NCBI GenBank assembly: GCA_004794785.1
Contig: SJOL01006409.1
Coordinates: 686,228 to 750,227 of the forward strand
Direction of reading: 5' to 3'
From: Opisthorchis felineus
Taxonomy: Eukaryota; Platyhelminthes; Trematoda; Opisthorchiida; Opisthorchiidae
Length of the DNA: 64,000 nt
The notes under the pieces were generated by a model. The model searched no databases and was not told where the DNA came from. It saw only the letters and a list, made by a program, of their open reading frames with translations. The position numbers were made by a program, and so were the translations under genes. Shown piece by piece: positions 22,641 to 33,597 of the stretch; within the stretch, counting starts at the first letter, position 1, and every line of letters starts with the position of its first letter.

Positions 22641-25600
22641 GTGCCTTCGAAACTCGTTTTTATCTTTTTCCCATGGAATAGATTGAAGTGTAAGATGTTG
22701 ACGGACATACCTAGACAACATGTATCCTCAGCAATTCGTCGTTTTCTCGTTCCATTTACATATATTTGTCCCAGCTTTGGTAAGCCGTTTAGAATTCCTG
22801 ACTGAAAGCACCATCCTAAAAAGCACTATGATCTAAACTGATCGTAAATGAAAATCGTAAATGACCATCTGGATGAAGATTTTATTGAAGAAGGATTCTT
22901 GTTTGGATCTACTGTCTGCGAACTTTGTATAACTACTCTGAAAACACGAGTATTTTAAATAAATATTAGCCATGATTATCTTGCTGGGCGTATAACGTGC
23001 ACATATCAATCATTCCTCATCCGCCGTGTAATTTTCACGTTGCTCTTTTTGGAGCCTCCTGAATTACTAAGTAATGGTAAGCGTTCATCCTCAAAATATA
23101 ATGGGTTGATATATCTCCAAGTGGAAAGTGCTTGTGCGGTAAGGCATCCAAAAGTGTATAGGAAACGTGTGCAGTCGGTTGCCAACCTTGGTTGTATATA
23201 ATTCGTCTTATGTAACATAGGCGCACATATATTGATCGGACTTAAGCACACTGGCTGTAGATTTTAGGATTTCGGAGATATCTGTTGTCCGGTGAGTGGT
23301 TTGACGCCCGTAATCTCCAATTTTCCTTTGAGAAATATGGAAATATAAATATGAGGGTCTGTCTGTATTTGGACCGTGAACTGATTGTGTGTCACTAACT
23401 TAGGGGAGATTTCCCATAATTTGAAACCAGCCCATGTGCAGGCAAGCAAACAAGACTTGAGCAAAATGCGAAGCATTCGTTGAAGTGGTTGATCCTTGGA
23501 GATTGACCAGGTACTTCTGAGAATTTAAATGGAAGCATGTAAGTGAGATCATCAGTGAACTTAGTGTTTGTGGAAGAAAATATATAATTTCAAGTTGACC
23601 AAATGCGTAAGTCCGTTGAAATGGGAAAGACCTAAAACTTGTGGCGGTTTTTGTGGCCTCAGCTCACTTTCCTAATTTTATCGTTTTATGGACATAACTG
23701 AGACCTTTTAAGCTACTGTTATCGAAATTTCGTAACTTGAGACTAGTTTGGACTTCAAAAAGGTATTCATGATAATAAATTGTTCTGCGACGAAATGAAA
23801 CCTGGATATCCCGGATCCGTTCCTACGATTTCTTATTCCAGGCCTGGAAACTCTTTTTACTCCCGTATTACATACGGTTTGCTTAAAGCAATAATTTCCA
23901 TTTTGGAGGTAGAATCTGATTAAAACAGAACGAATATTGCATAAGCTGTTGTAGCCGGTGCATTATAATGGACATTCTTATTGAATGGTTTGGTTATTGA
24001 GGGGCTAGAAGGACAGATGACTAAATGTATCAGCTGTCAAAATGTGGGTGACAGATGGTTCGCTGCAGAGGGTAGAGGCGTTCATTTACCTAGCGAATAA
24101 TGGCAGATGGCTACGGTCTGTTTGTTGGGTTTGGATACCTCACCTCGTAGTTCCATTCCAGTTCTGTCCAATTTACTCTCCATGGAGAATCGGTTCTGGT
24201 CAGGACGCAGTCGTTCTTTTCACTTAGACTTCATACTGGTACCTAAATGAAAATGCCAGACTGACTTGATCATTCTCGTGAACCAGCGGACTCACTAGTC
24301 ACGAGTCCGCTTTCTCCGTTTTCAATGCAGACTGCTAGTGGTTCAAAGGATAGGAGACAACTGATGAATCCAGTGGCATGCCGAGTACCTTGCAACTTCT
24401 GTCTTAGATCGGGAAAGGGTTGAGTTCGGTCCGTAACTCGTGGCATTGGGATAGGGGGCGTCTGTTAACAGCATCCATAGGATGACAAGCTAAAATGACG
24501 TCTTTGTTGAGGGACACAAACTAGATGTGGATTAGTGGAACTATCTTTGTTGCGCAGTAGTTAACCGCGAAGGAGACCTATCCGGAGCATAGAATAATCC
24601 GGTATGAAATATGTACATACGTAATAGGGCTAACATCAACATCAGCCAGCTTAGCTTAGCGGAGAAACTTTCGATTACTCTTCTACCGTGTGTCCAGTCG
24701 TATTAATCGTGGAATTTACCGAATACCAACAGTTTTAGTAGCATGATTCTGAGTGAAGTGAGGCGCTTAATCACACGTCAGCTCAGTGACTCCATTCTAG
24801 TAATGCAGTACAAAATCAAACTGTCAGTGTGTTGTATGTTTTTAGAAAATTATAGGTATGTTATTACGTACATGTTAGGTCTTGATGAATGTACACTGCA
24901 CAAATTTATCAATTTAAAATAGTAGAATCAACACATGGGTTTACCCTAACAGTGACTGTTGAGAGAGCTTTCAATTAGGGGCTTGCCCACTGGGCTCATT
25001 AGGTAGGGGAATTCTCCGACTGAACCCTGTTAGCCAGATGATTGTTCTAGTGAGTCAACGGCTGATTAGTCCAAGATCCGCACACAAATATATCTTATTA
25101 TGACGTGCGACAGTTTCAGGATGTCAGTACTACAGAATATAACGTGGAGACCAAATTATCCCAACCAATGCCACAAAGAAGAGCTTGATCTGCAAGAGTC
25201 ATTACTGGGATTATAAGGGAATGCAAATAGGTAGTCGAGTAATAGAAGCGTTCTATACCACTTGGGTTTTTCTCCTTTGGTCTGTAGAGCGATAAAACAT
25301 CGGTTGATTGAACCGCCATTAAAAACGTCTCAGGACCCCTGAACAGGATGCAGCGGCTTTATTAAGTGTGGGGGCAACATCGAATGAAATAATATTCTGG
25401 AAATGAAGCTTCGTCCGCTGTTAAGGAGCTCCAGTAATGCTGAGACAAGTCTAAAATCCAGTAGTGTAATATAGATTCCGAGAATTTTGGCTAACGCCAG
25501 GGAGACGGATTCTCACTGGAACCGCCAGCCACTGTCATAAATCGACACTGGGATCATCTCCAGGTATTTTTTCGTTCTAATCAGTGATGTGGTTTAGTCT

Positions 25601-25744
25601 GATTTGCTTAATTCTATGTTCTTCCTCTTGCGTTGAGAAAGATAGCTGTTCTGTTTGGTTTTCATTTGAACCTTTTGCTAAAGGAATTCAACGAAAGGAT
25701 TTACGCCATAGATGCTTTGGTTCTGTCCAGCCCAAAATAACTTC
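22641..25744. other. No supportable gene
   Basis: Open frames are short and unrelated. About 25000-25080 read in reverse shows faint similarity to the C block (TTGACTCACTAG). A perfect hairpin lies at 24285-24311. Confidence 0.5.
24285..24311. repeat. Perfect 9-bp inverted repeat
   Basis: AGCGGACTC and GAGTCCGCT flank a 9-base loop. The stem is GC-rich and perfectly paired. Its surroundings carry no gene or repeat to explain it. Confidence 0.7.
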
Positions 25745-26146
25745 AACCAACGAAATACACTCATTTGCAAACCAACTTGGTTTTTGCGGGCGACTCATCT
25801 GGAACCCAACTGAATCTCTCGTTTATGTTTTTAAGCAACTGAATGTGCTGCACCAGGCCGTCTCATGTTTCAGTTGGTACGATATTCGAGATATCGCGAT
25901 ACGTGTACAGGCGCAACACACTATTCATAAGGTTGCTGAAAATTCCTCCACAGCCCACGACCAGTTTCGCCCTTCTTGGGGCTCTTCAGGTAGGCGCAGT
26001 CCCCGAGTTTCCGTCAACCTTATGTTCTACTTGAACCCAAATTGCACGAAACCAGCGAAATACACTCATTTGCGAACCAATTTGGTTTTGCGGGATACCC
26101 ACCTGGAACCCAGCTGAATCTGTCGTTTATTATGTTTTTAATCAGG
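25745..26146 (-). mobile_element. Family A tandem copy: two direct arms around a hammerhead unit
   Basis: Two family A arms lie in the same orientation, starting with CGAAATACACTC at 25751 and 26056, so the unit is 305 bp and about 1.3 units are present. Read on the minus strand the order is arm, a segment with TTTGGGTTCAAGTAGAAC, the hammerhead (25995-25953), a tail ending GACGGCCTGGTGCAGCAC, and the second arm. Dimeric or tandem repeats of roughly 300 bp with one hammerhead per unit are known in newt satellite 2, schistosomes and plant retrozymes. The 177-codon plus-strand open frame here is antisense to the element and not a gene. Confidence 0.8.
25953..25995 (-). ncRNA. Hammerhead ribozyme (family A), one core substitution
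   Basis: On the minus strand helix I GCCTAC pairs with GTGGGC over 6 bp, with one T-G wobble. The core is CTGAAGA, one change from CTGATGA. Stem II GCCC/GGGC is perfect with a 6-base loop, followed by GAAA, a minimal stem III ACTGGT and cleavage after GTC. The single T-to-A core change probably reduces or abolishes cleavage. Confidence 0.85.
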
Positions 26147-26700
26147 TGCGAAGTATTGCTCTCAGGCGCATCACGTTGGGTTCGATAGTTAACGAGGTCC
26201 AAGTGACCCTTCGGTAGAAAATAATGTCAGCAAAATGTGCTGATAAGTTATTTTGTCCGTCTTATTTCTCCACTGAAAAACCCATCCTTTAGTGCAACTG
26301 TTTGCTTCACCTACATGGTTGCACCATTGTTATGACAGTTCGGCCGGCACGTGACAACTTCTCAGAAAAATATTTCAAAATGTCCGAATGACATTGTTGG
26401 CAGCTTTCCCTAGGGTGTGGGTACTTTGCGCAACATTTGCCTAATGTTGCGTAAAAAGGGGAGTAATTGTAAGCAAAAGGCAGATATGTGGGAATATCTA
26501 GTGATATCTAATCATTGAGGCACTTGGTTATTTGGCTCCGAAGTTCTTTTCCCTAGTGCCAGGGATCAACTGCCAAGTGAAAGCCAGCGCAACAATCCAC
26601 AACGGAAATCCCACATTATACTGTCCTTTGTCAGCATTTGAATTCCTTTCTTTATTAGAAATTCACTGTGTTCCTCGGTTTGCCCTCAGTTCATTAACAC
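26147..26700. other. No supportable gene
   Basis: No open frame, exon or repeat match was recognised. Confidence 0.5.
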
Positions 26701-26711
26701 AACACTGAACT

Positions 26712-26895
26712 CGAAATGGCTCAATGGTTAAGGCATGAATTTACTGGCCAGAACGTTCTTTATTCAAACCCAACCTCGATATCTCGACTGCTTCTGTCTA
26801 GGCTTGGGAAACCTGGCAGTAACTCAGTTCCCTGTTTTCCTCGCGTGACGTGGCATCTAGGCACTGAACGGGCGTTACACCTGAACGATTATATT
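26712..26895 (+). mobile_element. tRNA-derived SINE of a second family
   Basis: A perfect A box (TGGCTCAATGG, 26717-26727) and a B-box-like TATTCAAACCC (26761-26771) are spaced as in tRNA genes. They are followed by a body (TAGGCTTGGGAAACCTGGCA, CTAGGCACTGAACGGGCG) of a kind I recognise as common in fluke genomes. There it produces spurious predicted peptides beginning MAQWL; here 26716-26907 reads MAQWLRHEFTGQ. That open frame is the SINE read through, not a protein gene. No hammerhead lies in it, so it is distinct from family B. Confidence 0.7.
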
Positions 26896-29820
26896 ACTAT
26901 TTCGTAAAACGATATTTCGTCCCTTTTTGGTTGACCAACTGGCTAATTGGGTCCGCCAGCAAGTAATACAAACTCCAATTTTCCCACTTCAAGGAACAGT
27001 GAAAAATACGAAATAACTGAGTGCCCATTGTTTGACTGTGCTATTTCGTCTCATTGGGCTCATATACAGACGTGTCATGTGCATTAATCTCATCATCAGA
27101 CAGACTAGACTTCACGTTTTTTTCACAAATCAGAAAAATTAAAATGAGTCCAAGAATTGGAGATTTCAGAAACAAAAAGGGGCAGCTGCTTCAAATCTTT
27201 CTGTTATATATCAGCAGCTGTATTCTCAGTGATACTGACAGGCACAACCAAATGACTGGCATTTGATTTTCTGGGGTTCTGTAGCCTCGGTTTGTTGGGT
27301 ATTCGTGCTACATATTTCCTAAGCACCAGCTAAATTATGGCGATTATTGGACCGCGTTTTTTCAATGGCATTCACTCTGGTACTTGTCAGTATAACAGTA
27401 CAAACTAACCATACATTTGCCTGGTAATCACGTGCCACCTGTCTAGATCCAAACCAGTTAGGATGTAGAAGAAATATTACCTCATACAAAAATTAAAAAA
27501 ATCAACTCACGAAACTCCGAATCACCACGTGAAATTCCCGCGAGTTTGGGAATATGCCGAGGAAGTGAAATGATTTTGTCTGGTAAGGACAGTGTCTGTC
27601 CATTAGAGCCACAGCTCTTACGACTTTTATTGACCCATCACATTTAACATTGGATAAGTGCACAAAGTCCAGCTCACTGTTTAGTAAAACTTGTAAAAGT
27701 ATCAAAAAGTTCGGTCTTTGTTAGTTGACCAGTGGTTGAAAACCAGGTATAATGACATTTATCCCCCCTTTGTTCATTCATTAGGACAGAAAATATCTGA
27801 GGAATCATATATATCGAAAATTGTACTTTTCTCTATTGCGGCTGGCAATTCAAGATCTGAGTAAAAATTGTTTGTACTGGCCTTTGACTTTGTTATTCTT
27901 CATCTGCCTGTTTTCCTTCAGGGGTTTGTGCATAATCGGTGAACTGTGAACGTTTCATTTGACGATCTGGCTTATGAATGCCCCGAAGGGTCTGGTTCAC
28001 AATCGCGTGAACGGCAAAAGCTCTGTGCTGGATCAGCTAACACGTACACATGGTTAACATCCGTTCCTGTTACCAGTTTGTTACCATCTGGCTTCTCCTA
28101 CACATGGTTTTGCACGGTAAGTAACACAGAGACCAATACCGCTGTGACAGTGTTTATTATTATGGTTTTAACCCATGTTACGTTTTCGTTGTAGAATTGA
28201 TTAAGATGTATCATGTAATTTGTGCTCTGGAGGCCGCCACAGTTTACTTAAAGTTTCCTCTGCTATCACTGAACGACTCCGTGCTTTTTGCTTTCTACTA
28301 GCCGCTTTTCTACCGGGGGAATGGTGCACTAACAGGGGCTTTCTACTAAGAGTAATTGTGTACCTCGAATCAATGCGATTATGGTAAATCGTATGGAAAA
28401 TAAATCTAGGCATATAAATAACCGCATGTAGCTCATTCCATGACTCATTCCATGATGTGGGACTTGCAAGAATACAGAAATTGATGACCGCAAGAAATTC
28501 TGCGTTTTCTTCTTGAAAAGTCATAGGTTTAGTAAAGACTTTCGTGCAGGTTCCTGGAAATTTTAGCCGAAATCTGTGAACATTTTCCGTCACCCCTAAA
28601 TCTGTTTATAATTCTCCTACGTTGACGAAGTAATCGATTTGGATCAATGAACTCTGAACGCATCATCAAGCAGCTAAGCTAATGGGCAATTCTGAAAAAG
28701 TGCCATAAAGCGTCTCATTGAATAAGTAAGATTGATTCTTTGCACGTTTCACACTATTACAATTAATAATTTGGCTGGAGATCAAAATAGTACCAACCGA
28801 GTTACTCCGCTATTCGTTCATTGAAACATACTACTGCGATTCGTCATCTTATGTGTCGTGTCCATAGTTACTTTTGACACTGCGATCCATATCACAGGAA
28901 CCTCCCAATGACGAAAAGGCTCAAAAACGTGCTGAATAACAATTTGGTTTGTCACCACATTCTCAATTCTGAAGTTATCGTTAACGCAGTTTTTCAGCGC
29001 TGTCATACTGAAAAAGAAAACCGATCAACTCAGACAGCGAATGCGACTAGATCACTTCAATGGAACACTTTCGATTAATTTCGACCCGCCAAAAATAGGA
29101 CATTTTCTGGTGTTCAGGTAGTAACACAGGTGAAGGAACAAAATGTTCTCTCCTAAAAGGCTCTCATGATGAATTTGTGTGCGTTCACTGAGGCAGAATG
29201 CCTCCAAAAGTGAAGTATGAGAAATTCGTCAACCAAAAAACTCACATAAGTAGTCATCGAGACTAACATGAATGAATTTCATGGTAAAGAATAGTGACGA
29301 AGAAAAAATTTCAAAGTTTTTTTTCACTAGACAGCTTCACTATGAAACCAACGCAAGGTGTCAGACAACTGAAGTGGAATATGACGGGGTAAAACAAATG
29401 CCTTCTTGCTCTCAAAGCAAATGAAAATAGGCCGAAAAACGGTACACAGGAAGCATATATAATCCGGCCGGTGCAGTGAATTCGGAATTCTCCTAGGTAT
29501 GAATTACACGGCTGTCAAAATGCTCGACTCTAATGATGAGGCTGTATCGGAGACCACAGAGTTATTTCTAATTTATCCCAAAATTTAAGTTGCTAAACAA
29601 TATTCTTTAAAAGTGTAACAGCACGTGTGACCACCAGGTAGTAAGTTAGTGAAGCAAGGTCGAAGGATGAGTTTAGAGATGTTGTGTTACTCAAACAGGA
29701 TATGCCTTTTCCACAGCTGTTTGGTCGCTCGAGAAGCCATCCGACAGATGATCAAGCGATGTGAATTCCGTGGTCGAAGGATGAGTGGCCTCAAATCCTA
29801 TTTAGGTGTGAATAATTCCC
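26896..29820. other. No supportable gene; isolated splice-like sites
   Basis: A strong-looking acceptor (TTTTCCTTCAG, ending 27921) and a donor (GTAAGTAAC, starting 28111) bracket about 190 bp. All three frames contain stops near the left end, so a coding exon is not supported. The minus-strand open frame 28201-28593 (130 codons) includes a local duplication of CTCATTCCATGA and has no recognisable domain. Confidence 0.5.
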
Positions 29821-30010
29821 GCTGCTGGTCAGCCGCTTGTGGCTGGACGGTTTGGTCTTCGACTGGTAGCTGCAAGGTCGTGAATTTGAATCGCCCTACA
29901 GTTTCGTGAGATGCACACTGCTGATGAATCTCAGTAGAGATGAAACAGCCCTACGGCGCTATTCGGCTTTTCGGCATAGAGCGGCCTTACTGTGAGGACG
30001 AAGTTTCGAC
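29821..30010 (+). mobile_element. Family B SINE-like copy with the best-kept ribozyme core
   Basis: The copy begins near GCTTGTGGCTGGACGG in the A-box region. It has a weak B box (GAATTTGAATC), then GTGAGATGCACACTG leading into the hammerhead, and the tail TTCGGCTTTTCGGCATAGA, GCGGCCTTACTGTGAGGACG. It is similar throughout to the 22081 copy. The neighbouring open frame 29649-29909 partly covers it and is not a gene. Confidence 0.7.
29913..29958 (+). ncRNA. Hammerhead ribozyme (family B), core and stem II intact
   Basis: CTGATGA (29921-29927) is followed by a perfect 5-bp stem II (ATCTC, loop AGTA, GAGAT, 29928-29941) and GAAAC (29942-29946), with a CTA cleavage triplet at 29951-29953. Helix I CACTG with CGGCG keeps 4 of 5 pairs, counting one G-T wobble. 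Stem III (ACAGCCCT) is weak, so cleavage might need a dimer or may be lost. Confidence 0.75.
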
Positions 30011-32182
30011 TGAAAAAACTTTGGATGCCCAAAAACTTGGGTTGCTCAAGAAAGCAGCTATGGTATAGAAGTTTGAAAATCGGTTACTCATTTTGTGAAG
30101 AAATGGGTTGATAAATGCCATCTATGTACAATGCCGTACTACTCAGTGAAACACAGCCCGGCGAACAGCCAAGTGGATTTGTTCCAGAGATGTGAATGTG
30201 GGACACCGAAACAGATGAGAAAAGCCTTAGCTACTGGATTGTACAGCTAGCCATTTTTACTGATCTCTAGTGTCCGTTTTCAAACGGCCCAGAAGCCAGT
30301 CTCGCCTTTATTTTGAGCCGCTACTACCCGATGCATCACTGTTGTTAAAATATGTATTCACAAGATTATATTCAAAATTAGGACCGTTTTCTGTGTTTGG
30401 TGTAATGATGAACACTGTATTTTTGTGGTCATGCAGATCCATCGATCACCAATGCTGTCACAGTGCTGACATACAGCCGAGTTAGTTAACCATTTCTCCC
30501 AACTAGGTTCTCTTAGTCTCTGGGTTGTTTTATCAAGCCGCACTAACTAAACACTGTATGAGATGCCACGGTATTCATCGCCATTATTTAATTACTTTCC
30601 ACTAGTTTCATGAAATTCAACAAATCCAGGGGGAATGAAGTGTGCTGCGTAAAAAATGTTACGTCCAAAAGCCGAGTGTCACAATAAACCTTTTCATATA
30701 TAGGATTTTTATCTGTAGGGAATGATAAATCATACACTCATTCAGTGTAACTGCTTTTGAAAAAAAAACGAAAAGAGTTGATTTATTCTAGGCATTTCTA
30801 AGTCATTTTCAACACTAGGGGTGTACCGAATTAGTGTTGGCCGATCCATACGTACTTGTTCGTCTGTGCATGCAGAGGAATTTGTCTCGACTAGTAAAAT
30901 GCATTGGTGTTATAAGTGCGGTGTAGATGCCTAATGTTTTATAAAACGTTGTTCGAGCAAAACATGCGCTGTTCCAAATAAATTGTTGTTAATAACCTAG
31001 CAGTCATTGCGGACTCGTTTGTGTGTTTACGTGAATTTTGCCTCCTCAGAAGAAAAATTCGTTCATTTAAAAGTATCAGCTGTGACTCAAAGTTTGTAGA
31101 TGGCCCCAACTATCGTAGTGCCTTCAAGTCCGATGTGGAAAAATTTCCATGATGCATTACTTAGTCACCCTTCCAGAAATGGATACGAACCGATGTAACA
31201 CAATACGGAGAGGTCTTCAGAAAGATTTGCAGTCGTAACTTGGGCCACTACCTTGCACAGTAGCATTAAGCGATTGAATGAAAAGTGAACTTTGGCATTT
31301 GCGCCAAACGGTGCAAAGAAGGTGTTGGTGTGCAACACTAATGGGCGAAGAAAGTAGTTAGGCCGTGGATATTATCTGAAGTCGTGGTGTTGGGAATCGG
31401 TGCAGGACTTCTGGACCACTGAGTTGTAGGCAGTAAAAAGCATTCATGTACGACTGGCGTGGGATATACGTATTTTTGTTTTAAATACACATAAAAAACA
31501 GGTGTGTAATAAGGGAGGAACAACAGTGTATTTTTGTGTAAACGTGAATTTTAAAGGTACGTAGTAGACAAATTCTCCAACAAGTTCCGAGAACTGAAAA
31601 AACTTCACTGCCTTGTGAGATGTTAGGCTAGTTGAACTCACCATTGAGAACCGGTTGGCACATGGATGTCGGCTGATAAAGTGCAGCTTATAAAGCATAG
31701 AAGTAAGCGGGTGCACTATTTCTGGTTCAGGCTAGAATTATCAATCTCGCCTTGCTTGTATTAGATATTTCAGCTATCATGAAAACGTTACTAAACCTTA
31801 GCCAAGCCATAGTGACATTTGTGTCAGTGAACGTGCAATTTTTCATCAAGATTTTCTGACTTCGCTACATGTATTCGCATGTACAAAACGTTGCCTTCTC
31901 ATAAAATTTGCAAACGCTTTGATCAGACCACGAGTTGGGTGAAAAAGCGATGGACAAGTGAAATAAGGTCAATCTCTGATTTGAGTCTGGCAAAGAGAAA
32001 CCATTTTACTATGAGCTAATTTGATGTAATCAGACTATGTCACTGTGCTTGGAGAGATAGATACCGAAAAACTTGGCTATCAAATTGCGTAACACGTGCT
32101 CATGAATTGGGTGACATGTGTTTTAGTATGAATAGTACAACTGACAAGTGATACATTCCTTCGTCTCCGAAAGCCCCATACT

Positions 32183-32359
32183 ATGTCGCTCGGAAGACTC
32201 GACACCTATCTCAAAGAGTTGCTGAGCAGTTGCACCCCACTCGAATCACTCGACGAGAGCATTTGCAGCTCTCCTGATCGATACAAATTACCAAATATAC
32301 GCGGCGGAGTCGTTCAGCTTGATGTATTGAGTACCACCAAATCATTTCAAGGTCCTTAG
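32183..32359 (+). CDS. Unrecognised 58-codon open frame
   Basis: An ATG-started frame reads MSLGRLDTYLKELLSSCTPL and on to a TAG. Composition is coding-like: Leu- and Ser-rich with a predicted amphipathic start and no low complexity. There is no strong splice signal and no recognisable domain. A minus-strand open frame covers the same interval, which weakens the case. It could be a short exon, a small protein or chance. Confidence 0.18.
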   Translation: MSLGRLDTYLKELLSSCTPLESLDESICSSPDRYKLPNIRGGVVQLDVLSTTKSFQGP

Positions 32360-33378
32360 ACAAAAAGCAACTGCAAAAGAAGAGGCAGTAGCCATTCGAC
32401 TGCCCCAGCCAACCTCGTATCATCAAAAATGTCATATGAGAATACTAAGTGGCTGACCAACCACGACTCAGCTGTGTGGCCTAAATACTCCCTTTTTACC
32501 CCACGCCTTACAGCCTAAACTATTCTCTCGAAAATGTTTAACTGTATATTCCATTTGTGACTTTTTTCGTCTACTGAGACTTTATCGAAATACTCGACAC
32601 GTATCCACCTTTAGATGATGGCCGAAGCATTCATCGAATGAAAACTAGGCAGCTAAACATTGCGGTCACTTCGCAATGTGTGTGAGAGTGTCAGGTACAT
32701 CACACTACACTCTCAGTTAGGCTCCATCCAACGAAGACTTTCATTACAAAACGACGGCTATCCTACTTTTCGAATCACATAACCTCACTGCAAAATTCAC
32801 TGCTCAGAATCCAGAAGAAAGCATAGGAGATCAGAGCGAAAGGACCCAACAATACACAATTCCTCCTAACATCCTAATAGCACACCTATATGAGCTGGAC
32901 ATCTCGACTTTAAACGGGAACATTGGATGTAAAAATAACTTCAGCTGACGTTTTCACGCTTTCGGCGGATATTAAATAACAAGGTGATTTTGATCGTTCG
33001 TTCCGAATCCTAGTGAGAGTAAAACGCCCACCTAATCTGTAACTAAATAAGAACCATTGGCTTTGCCGTAGAAACCAAAAAAAAAACAATTGTTCCTTTT
33101 TAAATCATTGCAGTTACTGATCTCAGCCTCTCAACAACAGACCATACTGCAATGGCTCTAGTGATTTACGGTACATCAAATTTGGATAGTCGTCCGGAAG
33201 TTTTGAGTTACTTGAGCACATAGAAACCGGTCGCTTCTCAACGGATGTTTACCAGTAGTCTAGGAGAAAAACTACACAATTCCTTAAACACAGTAGATGC
33301 CTTCAAGCAACACAATCGCAGTGGGCGAGAGATCCTTCTGAATGTGCTTCGTACCTTCCGATAACTATCTTGTGATAA

Positions 33379-33597
33379 CTATGCGGAATTGTGGTCAAGG
33401 AATGTAAACAAGCACTTGAAATTTTGGGACTGTGCCTGCGAACAGAGCTGAAACAGCATTTAGTTGTCGACAAGATTTATCAGTATTACAGTAACCTAAA
33501 AGAGTTCATACTTACAACTGAGTCCACCATTAAGGATATTCACCAACTGAACGAGCTGCATGACATTCGTCTAATATTCTATTTGAGTTCAATTTAG
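33379..33597 (+). CDS. Possible helical exon, function unknown
   Basis: The frame is open from 33379 to a TAG ending at 33597 and encodes a continuous run of helix-favouring residues (KECKQALEILGLCLRTELKQ, then NLKEFILTTESTIKDIHQLN). The heptad-like spacing of Leu and Ile suggests a coiled coil or helical bundle. There is no ATG near the start, so if real it is an internal or terminal exon. The only AG nearby (33396-33397) has a poor pyrimidine tract. I do not recognise the family. Confidence 0.25.
   Translation, partial: LCGIVVKECKQALEILGLCLRTELKQHLVVDKIYQYYSNLKEFILTTESTIKDIHQLNELHDIRLIFYLSSI

Noticed and set aside
25584..26117. 177-codon plus-strand open frame
   Set aside because: Nearly all of it is the antisense of the family A repeat and its ribozyme; similar peptides arise wherever the repeat occurs.
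27922..28110. Segment between a strong acceptor and a GTAAGT donor
   Set aside because: Each of the three frames has a stop near the left end, so it is not a coding exon; a noncoding exon cannot be excluded.
28201..28593. 130-codon minus-strand open frame
   Set aside because: It contains a local slippage duplication and no recognisable domain or splice sites.
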